Below, in pieces: positions 5,410 to 9,497 of a stretch of DNA of 9,497 nucleotides. The notes beneath the pieces are model-generated. The model was given only the letters and a program-made list of their open reading frames with translations, had not been told where the DNA came from and did no database searches. The DNA is from Candidatus Aenigmatarchaeota archaeon (GTDB lineage: Archaea; Aenigmatarchaeota; Aenigmatarchaeia; CG10238-14; SpSt-28): positions 1-9,497 of the forward strand of contig JANXEB010000069.1 of assembly GCA_025058985.1 (NCBI GenBank). The letters are read 5' to 3'. Made by a program: the position numbers and the translations under genes. How positions within the stretch are numbered: position 1 is the stretch's first letter; each line of letters starts with the position of its first letter.

Positions 5410-7011
5410 TTATTGTATTGAAAATTTTAAAAAGGCAGCTATTTTTGTTATATTAGTAAATTGAATTCCTTCTTCAGTTTCTCTAGAAATAAAAAAAACT
5501 TCACCAAATTCTTTTACACTTGAAATTATATCATTTGTAATTTCTTCTTGTTTTTTAAGATTCATTTTATTACCACATTTGTCACAAATAACTTGAAATA
5601 TCTTTGTAGATTCTCTTATGATTGTTTTTTCATATCCACAAGAGCAGCTATAGTTTTCTTTAAGTATTTTCAAATCTTCATAAATTAAAAGCTTATCAAT
5701 ATTTTTAGATTCAATAGCTTTTAAAACGTTTTCAAGATTATAAACAACATTTTTATTTTCTTCTTTTAATGCTAATAAAAACTTTGATATTATTTCTTTT
5801 TCTTTAGCTATTTCTGTCTCTTTTATAAGATCTTTTGCTTTTTCTACAAGTTCTTTTAATCCCATTTCTCCAGTATAGCTAATATGTTTTAATCCTAATA
5901 TTTTTTGTTTTAATTGATAGTGAAGATAATCTTCTTTAGCAAAATCCTCTTTAACATAACCAGGTCCACCAATAATTATTCCTTTAAGATTTTTTTGATC
6001 CAAGAATATTTGTGTGGCGGTTTCACCAACTTTTGTTAAGAATTCTATTATAGCTTGCTCTCTTATTCTATCATACCTCATTTGTGAATTATGAACTAAA
6101 ACGTCATTTGCAAAGTATTTATGATATTTTGGTATATATAAATCATAGAACCAATCGTTTACATAAATAACTTTTTTATTTATTACGCTATGTAATCCAT
6201 CTTTACAAATTATTAAATTTCCTATGTTGATTTTTTCACATTCCACTTCTTTTATTTTTTTTCCATCAAAGACAAAAATTCTATGCTCTTTACTTGCTAT
6301 TATTTCTTTTTTATTATCTAAAGTTAATTTTATACCATATTCAACAAATTTTTTAAATATATTTTTTACATTACCATATGTTTTTTTTCTTTCATTAAAG
6401 GAAAAAGAAAGTATTTCGTCCTCTAAATCAATATCTTTAATTTCAACCAAATCATTTTTTTTATATATAAATGTTGATGGATGAAGACACATACCGCCTT
6501 TAACACTTTTGCTCGGTACATTAGATTCTATTGTTTTAATTATACTAAGCTCTTTTCCCCTCAGTAATCCAATATTAGCTTCTCTAGCATCTAAAACGAT
6601 TAATCCAAATACTTCTTTTGTTTCAACCATTTCTTTTAGAAAATCTAAAACAAAAACTTGATCACACCAGTATTTTTTAACTCTTAAAGGTTCTGGTGGT
6701 TCAAAACTCCAAAGTTTTATATCTTCTTTTCCTTCTACTGGAGAGATATTACCACAAAAAACAACTAAACCATTAGGAGGAGTTTGTTTGAATAGTTTTA
6801 AATGCTGAATAATTTTTTCTAATGCTGTTATCACATTTCTTCTTGTAGCTTTCGATTTAATGTTTTCGGCAGTTCCCTTTTCTTGTACTAATTGATTTGA
6901 TATTTCATGTAGGTTTGCACCAGCTGGTATGTAAAGAGAAATTAACTCAGTATGTCTACCTCTGATTTTTTCCAATTCTTTTATTAATTTTTCAAGTTCT
7001 ACCTTTTCCAT
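5410..7011 (-). CDS. prf1: Peptide chain release factor aRF1 interrupted by a mini-intein
   Basis: The 533-residue precursor is archaeal release factor 1, which reads all stop codons and triggers peptidyl-tRNA hydrolysis. The N-terminal domain has NIKS (50-53) and YWCDQVF (114-120), the YxCxxxF stop-decoding motif, so it is not the pelota paralogue. The middle domain reaches SVKGGM at 174. Residues 175-308 are an intein, and Ser309 resumes the factor with SQMRYDRIREQ. GGPGYVKEDF (348-357) follows, then a zinc minidomain with Cys456, Cys458, Cys476 and Cys479, and a normal C-terminus (ETEEGIQF). Removing the intein leaves 399 residues, close to family size. The spliced loop reads GGM-S where GGQ-S is expected. 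The start overlaps the end of the DUF371 gene by 13 nt. Confidence 0.95.
   Translation of the reverse strand: MEKVELEKLIKELEKIRGRHTELISLYIPAGANLHEISNQLVQEKGTAENIKSKATRRNVITALEKIIQHLKLFKQTPPNGLVVFCGNISPVEGKEDIKLWSFEPPEPLRVKKYWCDQVFVLDFLKEMVETKEVFGLIVLDAREANIGLLRGKELSIIKTIESNVPSKSVKGGMCLHPSTFIYKKNDLVEIKDIDLEDEILSFSFNERKKTYGNVKNIFKKFVEYGIKLTLDNKKEIIASKEHRIFVFDGKKIKEVECEKINIGNLIICKDGLHSVINKKVIYVNDWFYDLYIPKYHKYFANDVLVHNSQMRYDRIREQAIIEFLTKVGETATQIFLDQKNLKGIIIGGPGYVKEDFAKEDYLHYQLKQKILGLKHISYTGEMGLKELVEKAKDLIKETEIAKEKEIISKFLLALKEENKNVVYNLENVLKAIESKNIDKLLIYEDLKILKENYSCSCGYEKTIIRESTKIFQVICDKCGNKMNLKKQEEITNDIISSVKEFGEVFFISRETEEGIQFTNITKIAAFLKFSIQ
6088..6489 (-). mobile_element. Mini-intein, 134 residues, in the GGQ loop of aRF1
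   Basis: This in-frame insert codes for precursor residues 175-308 and has all the splicing blocks of a Hint domain. Block A begins CLHPSTFIYKKN with Cys1. Block B is KEIIASKEHRIFVF with a SxxH in place of TxxH (His69 of the intein). Block F is FYDLYIPKYHKYFANDVLV with Asp116 and His123. Block G ends His133-Asn134, followed by +1 Ser of the extein. There is no room for, and no trace of, a LAGLIDADG endonuclease: blocks B and F are joined by about 40 residues. At 134 residues it is in the range of the smallest natural inteins known. Splicing should yield GGM-SQMRYDR. It lacks its own homing enzyme, so it is probably maintained vertically. Confidence 0.93.
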
Positions 7012-7415
7012 AAAATTAATTTTCCTCTTGCTTTATTCTTTAGTATTTCAACTATTTTTCTATCTACATCTATAGCGGCTTTATTAGATTTTATGGCCAT
7101 TGTTCTATCATCTATAAAATCACTTTTTCTTATAACTATTGATTTTTGGTTTGTTAATAGTAGATTTGGAGAACCAATGGCAATTATTTTATCAGATATG
7201 TTTTCAACTCTTATTTCTATTATAATTTCATTTCCAGATTTTAGAAATTCTTTTGTCGTTTTATTTAAGTCTACTACAGATTTATTAGAGTTTATTCCTA
7301 TTATACAATCTCCCCTTTCTGTTATATAGTTCTCCTTAGTTACTTCTATTGTAGTTCTATGAGTAGCTTTTATTTTTTCGCATCCTTCAAATTCTATTTC
7401 GTCTAATATTATCAT
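6999..7415 (-). CDS. DUF371 family archaeal protein
   Basis: The 138-residue protein matches the archaeal DUF371 family, whose function is not known to me. Family features are IKATHRTTIEVTK (15-27), ERGDCIIGINSNK (33-45), VVDLNKTTKEFL, IAIGSPNLLL (78-87), RKSDFIDDRT (96-105) and KAAIDVDRKIVEIL (112-125). The conserved His-Arg-Thr-Thr, Gly-Asp-Cys and Arg-Lys-Ser-Asp clusters suggest an enzyme active site or RNA-binding surface, but that is inference. It is first in the operon and its TAG stop lies 13 nt inside aRF1, so a link to translation is suggested by position only. A TTTAAATT box about 25 nt upstream of the ATG fits a leaderless operon message. Confidence 0.88.
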   Translation of the reverse strand: MIILDEIEFEGCEKIKATHRTTIEVTKENYITERGDCIIGINSNKSVVDLNKTTKEFLKSGNEIIIEIRVENISDKIIAIGSPNLLLTNQKSIVIRKSDFIDDRTMAIKSNKAAIDVDRKIVEILKNKARGKLILWKR

Positions 7416-7416
7416 T

Positions 7417-7424
7417 TTTAAATT
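7417..7424 (+). promoter_or_regulatory. TATA-like box of uS17-uL14
   Basis: TTTAAATT is centred about 26 nt upstream of the uS17 ATG at 7447 and sits just outside the DUF371 start codon. It pairs symmetrically with the box of the opposite operon. Confidence 0.45.
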
Positions 7425-7436
7425 TTGTGTTGATAA

Positions 7437-7444
7437 TTTAAATT
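7437..7444 (-). promoter_or_regulatory. TATA-like box of the DUF371-aRF1 operon
   Basis: The minus strand reads AATTTAAA, centred about 25 nt upstream of the DUF371 ATG at 7415. It lies just before the uS17 start codon, so the two divergent promoters interlock in 31 nt. Confidence 0.45.
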
Positions 7445-7446
7445 TT

Positions 7447-7770
7447 ATGACAGCTAGAAATATTGGTATAGAAGCTAAGCCACCTGAAAAAGAATGTAAT
7501 GATCCAAAATGTGCATGGCATGGTAAATTACCAGTTAGAAAAAAAACTTTTATTGGAAAGGTTGTTTCAGCAAGACCTTTTAAAACAGTTGTTGTAGAAA
7601 GGGAATTTTTACATTATATACCAAAATATGAAAGATATGAAAAAAGAAAAAGCAAATTATATGCACACAATCCAGAATGTATTAATGCTAAGGAAGGAGA
7701 TATAGTTAAGATAGCAGAATGTAGAAAGTTAAGTAAGTTAAAAGCTTTTGTTGTTATTGAAAAAATATGA
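7447..7770 (+). CDS. rps17: Small ribosomal subunit protein uS17
   Basis: The 107-residue protein is archaeal uS17 (eukaryal S11). It has the archaeal N-terminal extension with PPEKECNDPKCAWHGKLPVR (Cys17 and Cys22), then the OB-fold core: KTFIGKVVSARPFKTVVVERE, the loop HYIPKYERYEKRKSKLYAHN, and ECINAKEGDIVKIAECRKLS. It binds 16S rRNA early in assembly. The gene overlaps uL14 as ATGA, as in the usual archaeal spc cluster, but the normal neighbours (uL29 upstream; uL24, eS4 and uL5 downstream) are absent. Confidence 0.95.
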   Translation: MTARNIGIEAKPPEKECNDPKCAWHGKLPVRKKTFIGKVVSARPFKTVVVEREFLHYIPKYERYEKRKSKLYAHNPECINAKEGDIVKIAECRKLSKLKAFVVIEKI

Positions 7771-8165
7771 AAGGTTTAACCTCTACACCTAAGAAAGGTT
7801 TGGAAGTAGGTAGTTATTTAGTTTGTGCGGATAATAGTGGAGCGTATGTTTTAAAAATTATTTCTGTCAGAGGCTATAAAGGAGTTAGGAGAAGAAGAGG
7901 AAGAGCAGGTATTGCGGATTGGATTAAATGCAGTGTTAAAGAAGGGATTCCAAAAATGAAAAAACAAGTTGTTAATGCTGTAATAATAAGACAAAGGGCG
8001 GAAATGAGAAGAATGGAAGGAATAAGAGTTAAGTTTGAGGATAATGCAGCTGTTTTAATTAATGAAGAAGGGGAACCAATTGGAAGTGAAATTAGAGGAC
8101 CTGTTGCAAGGGAAGTTATAGAAAGGTTTTCTGCTATAGGAAAAATTTCTAGGATAGTTGTTTGA
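7767..8165 (+). CDS. rpl14: Large ribosomal subunit protein uL14
   Basis: The 132-residue protein is uL14 of standard archaeal length. It contains GSYLVCADNSGAYVLKIISV, the basic segment GVRRRRGRAGIADWIKCSVK, NAVIIRQRAEMRR, FEDNAAVLINEEGEPIGSEI and the C-terminal RGPVAREVIERF. It sits on the subunit interface of the large subunit. The ATG overlaps the uS17 stop by 4 nt, so translation is likely coupled. The next expected gene, uL24, is replaced by a tRNA-Leu gene 25 nt downstream. Confidence 0.96.
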   Translation: MKGLTSTPKKGLEVGSYLVCADNSGAYVLKIISVRGYKGVRRRRGRAGIADWIKCSVKEGIPKMKKQVVNAVIIRQRAEMRRMEGIRVKFEDNAAVLINEEGEPIGSEIRGPVAREVIERFSAIGKISRIVV

Positions 8166-8190
8166 ATTTTAGTTATATAATTTATTTTAG

Positions 8191-8303
8191 GCAGGGGTAG
8201 CCAAGCTAGGTCAAAGGCGGCAGGCTCAAGGTCTTGAGCTCTGATCAATGATAAGAAACCTGCTGGGTTAGTCCCTTCGTGGGTTCAAATCCCACCCCCT
8301 GCA
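8191..8303 (+). tRNA. tRNA-Leu(CAA), class II, with a 27-nt intron
   Basis: The acceptor arms GCAGGGG (8191-8197) and CCCCTGC (8296-8302) pair fully, with discriminator A at 8303; CCA is not encoded. The D-arm stem is GCC/GGC. The anticodon stem is GCAGG (8220-8224) with CCTGC (8259-8263), and the spliced loop is CTCAAGA, giving anticodon CAA for UUG codons. The variable region of 15 nt with a GGG/CCC stem and the 13-nt D-loop are typical of tRNA-Leu. The T-arm is GTGGG/CCCAC with loop TTCAAAT. The spliced tRNA has 86 nt. A TATA-like TTATATAA (8173-8180) is only about 14 nt upstream of the 5' end, closer than for the protein genes, so its promoter is unclear. Its 3' end abuts the stop codon of the opposite gene. 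Confidence 0.95.
8231..8257 (+). other. tRNA-Leu intron with bulge-helix-bulge junction
   Basis: The 27-nt insert lies at the canonical position 37/38. The junctions fold as two 3-nt bulges, AG|G on the 5' side and AA|A on the 3' side, each cut after the second base. They flank a 4-pair central helix of exon C32-U33-C34-A35 with intron UAAG (8252-8255). One pair, C34 with A8253, is a C-A mismatch. An inner stem (8232-8237 with 8245-8251, one bulged T) closes a 7-nt loop. A tRNA splicing endonuclease should remove it. Confidence 0.8.
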
Positions 8304-8861
8304 TTAAAACAAATTTTTTAGTTCTTTTTCGCTTACTTCTTTCAATATTTTGTTTTTTATTTCTACACTTTCGCTACTCGATTCTAAAATTTCTCTTATT
8401 TTATCTTCACTAACAATTTTTTCCTTAGTAAAGCTAATTTCTTCGAACTCTATTTTATCTTTTTCTTTTTCAATTATTTCTTTTATTCTTTCTTCCGTTT
8501 TCGTTAATTTAGTTTCTCTAGATTTTATTTCTAGAAAAACAATTCTTTTTATATTACCTTCTTTCCAGCCATCAAAGACAATAAAATCTATAGGTTCCCC
8601 CAAATAAATGGAATCTAAAGCGTTAAGATTTTTTTCTTTGAATTTTTCAGTAAATGGTGCAAATTGCTCTACAACATCCTTTGAAATAGCTTCTATTAGT
8701 TTTGCTCTCAAAGATCTAGGTATTATAACTTTTGTTATTTTTTCTGCTATAAAATCTCTAACTTTAATAGATATTTCAAAAAATTTAGCTCTATAATAAA
8801 ATTTTAGAATTAACCAAGTTATTAGAGCTCCTAGTAGAAAAGATAATATAAGAAAAATCAT
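8304..8861 (-). CDS. Membrane-anchored nuclease related to archaeal Holliday junction resolvase
   Basis: The 185-residue protein begins with a membrane segment (about residues 2-19, MIFLILSFLLGALITWLIL) and continues into a restriction-endonuclease-like domain. Visible active-site candidates are Glu65 in VVEQFAPF, Asp92 in LGEPIDFIVFDG, and Glu111 and Lys113 in IVFLEIKS, the PD-(D/E)xK pattern. The layout fits the family annotated as endonuclease related to archaeal Holliday junction resolvase. The C-terminal 60 residues are Lys/Glu-rich and helical. I chose ATG 8861 over an in-frame ATG at 8891, because it gives an ATGA overlap with the HerA-like gene and starts right at the hydrophobic segment. 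The partner gene suggests ATPase-nuclease cooperation, which is inference. Confidence 0.82.
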   Translation of the reverse strand: MIFLILSFLLGALITWLILKFYYRAKFFEISIKVRDFIAEKITKVIIPRSLRAKLIEAISKDVVEQFAPFTEKFKEKNLNALDSIYLGEPIDFIVFDGWKEGNIKRIVFLEIKSRETKLTKTEERIKEIIEKEKDKIEFEEISFTKEKIVSEDKIREILESSSESVEIKNKILKEVSEKELKNLF

Positions 8862-9497
8862 ATTAATGCAGCTGTTCCACCAGAGTGCCAAGAAATCCTA
8901 GGTCTTATATTAACAGTAAAAATTTTTTCTAGGTTATCGTCTAATATAATAGCAGCACCATGCCATCTTGGCAATCTAGCGAGGAACTTTTCTATTTCTT
9001 CTCTAACATAAGTTTGCATTACAGCATGTAAAGCATTAATATCCTCTTCACTAGTTAATCTAAAACAAATTACCAAATCGCATTGGCTTAAAACTTCTTG
9101 ATGCACTTTATTAGGCATTTGTGTTATACATACTAATGAAATACCAGGTTCTCTTCCTTGTTTTGCTAGTGTTAATATAGGATCTGTAGATACAACTTTT
9201 TCTCCAGCAGGTATAAAGTTATGAGCTTCTTCTAATATTACCCATGTTAAAGGAAAAGAAAACTTTGGTTCTCTATTTTCTATTTTTGCTTTTTCCTCTT
9301 CTTTTCTAGATAAGACTCTATAATAATAAATTTTTTTAATTAGTAAAGCTACTAACAAATTTCTAACTTCAGTACTTTTCATTCTAGATACATCTAATAT
9401 AGTAACTTCTCCAGCTTTTACTAATTCTTCTATAGATAAAGCTTTTTCAGAAAAAATACCCCATTCTTTTGTAACAGAAAGAATATTTATTAAACCA
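8858..9497 (-). CDS. HerA-like (DUF87) ATPase, C-terminal part (partial, 5' end beyond the right edge)
   Basis: The frame is open from the right edge to a TGA at 8860-8858, giving about 212 codons; the internal ATG at 9382 is not the start. Visible features are LDVSRMKSTEVRNLLVALL, the Walker B strand TWVILEEAHNFIP with Glu-Glu, GREPGISLVCITQMP with the sensor Gln and an Arg finger region, VLSQCDLVICFRLTSEED, and a C-terminal IRPRISWHSGG. This fits the HerA/FtsK-type hexameric ATPase superfamily that pumps DNA. The Walker A lies outside the window. It resembles HerA-like DUF87 ATPases in general; whether it is the classical NurA partner cannot be settled here. Its stop overlaps the start of the membrane-anchored nuclease. 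Confidence 0.88.
   Translation of the reverse strand, partial: GLINILSVTKEWGIFSEKALSIEELVKAGEVTILDVSRMKSTEVRNLLVALLIKKIYYYRVLSRKEEEKAKIENREPKFSFPLTWVILEEAHNFIPAGEKVVSTDPILTLAKQGREPGISLVCITQMPNKVHQEVLSQCDLVICFRLTSEEDINALHAVMQTYVREEIEKFLARLPRWHGAAIILDDNLEKIFTVNIRPRISWHSGGTAALI

Noticed and set aside
6224..6484. Plus-strand open frame opposite the intein
   Set aside because: Low-complexity antisense translation; the minus strand has clear splicing motifs.
6088..6489. Split intein or homing endonuclease within the aRF1 insert
   Set aside because: Both splicing halves are in one continuous frame, and the linker between blocks B and F is too short for a LAGLIDADG domain.
5410..7011. Pelota (Dom34) paralogue instead of aRF1
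   Set aside because: NIKS, the YxCxxxF motif and the zinc minidomain are release-factor traits, and pelota lacks the GGQ loop.
8862..8891. Earlier ATG for the nuclease
   Set aside because: It would overlap the HerA-like gene by 34 nt; ATG 8861 gives a standard ATGA overlap and opens at the membrane segment.
9380..9382. ATG at 9382 as the start of the HerA-like gene
   Set aside because: The frame stays open to the window edge and the upstream residues fit the ATPase fold, so this is an internal Met of a partial gene.
1..9497. CRISPR array, insertion sequence, rRNA or replication origin
   Set aside because: No regularly spaced direct repeats, transposase motifs, rRNA-like segments or origin-type repeat clusters were seen.

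Overview
The window looks archaeal and most like a small-genome, strongly AT-rich DPANN lineage (Nanoarchaeota- or Woesearchaeota-like). The evidence is an archaeal-type threonyl-tRNA synthetase editing domain, archaeal r-proteins S24e, S27ae, uS17, uL14 and uL3, an eRF1-type release factor, a Hel308-type helicase, DUF371, a HerA-like ATPase, a tRNA intron, and very tight packing with ATGA overlaps and 12-31 nt divergent gaps. The lineage is an inference; no marker was compared against a database.

Layout. Positions 1-363 (-) hold the start of thrS, divergent from cutA (393-707, +), which is followed by a small PqqD-like protein (732-992, +). Facing them is a minus-strand pair: a YbaK-type deacylase (3512-3063) overlapping a Hel308-type helicase (3066-1000). 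Divergent from that pair are S24e and S27ae (3525-3924, +). Next come two small minus-strand genes: a membrane-anchored protein with four cysteines (4328-4008) and a 39-residue C2HC finger protein (4015-3896). uL3 (4341-5276, +) stands alone. A minus-strand operon of DUF371, release factor aRF1 and a possible 46-residue membrane peptide covers 7415-5262. Divergent from it are uS17 and uL14 (7447-8165, +), then an intron-containing tRNA-Leu(CAA) (8191-8303, +). The right end (8304-9497, -) carries a HerA-like ATPase, cut by the window edge, translationally coupled to a membrane-anchored nuclease related to archaeal Holliday junction resolvase. No stretch over 300 bases lacks a gene.

The most notable element is the aRF1 gene. 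Its reading frame is interrupted exactly at the catalytic GGQ loop by a 134-residue mini-intein with intact splicing blocks and no homing endonuclease. Joining the exteins gives a 399-residue release factor whose loop reads GGM-S instead of GGQ-S. Genes in the window end in TAA, TAG and TGA, so a working release factor must read all three.

Most of the genes serve translation: aminoacylation and editing (ThrRS, YbaK), ribosome assembly (five r-proteins), a tRNA, and termination (aRF1). Two blocks are likely DNA repair (Hel308, HerA-like plus nuclease). The r-protein genes that usually sit together in the archaeal S10/spc cluster are scattered. TATA-like boxes lie about 24-27 nt upstream of several ATGs, pointing to mainly leaderless transcripts.
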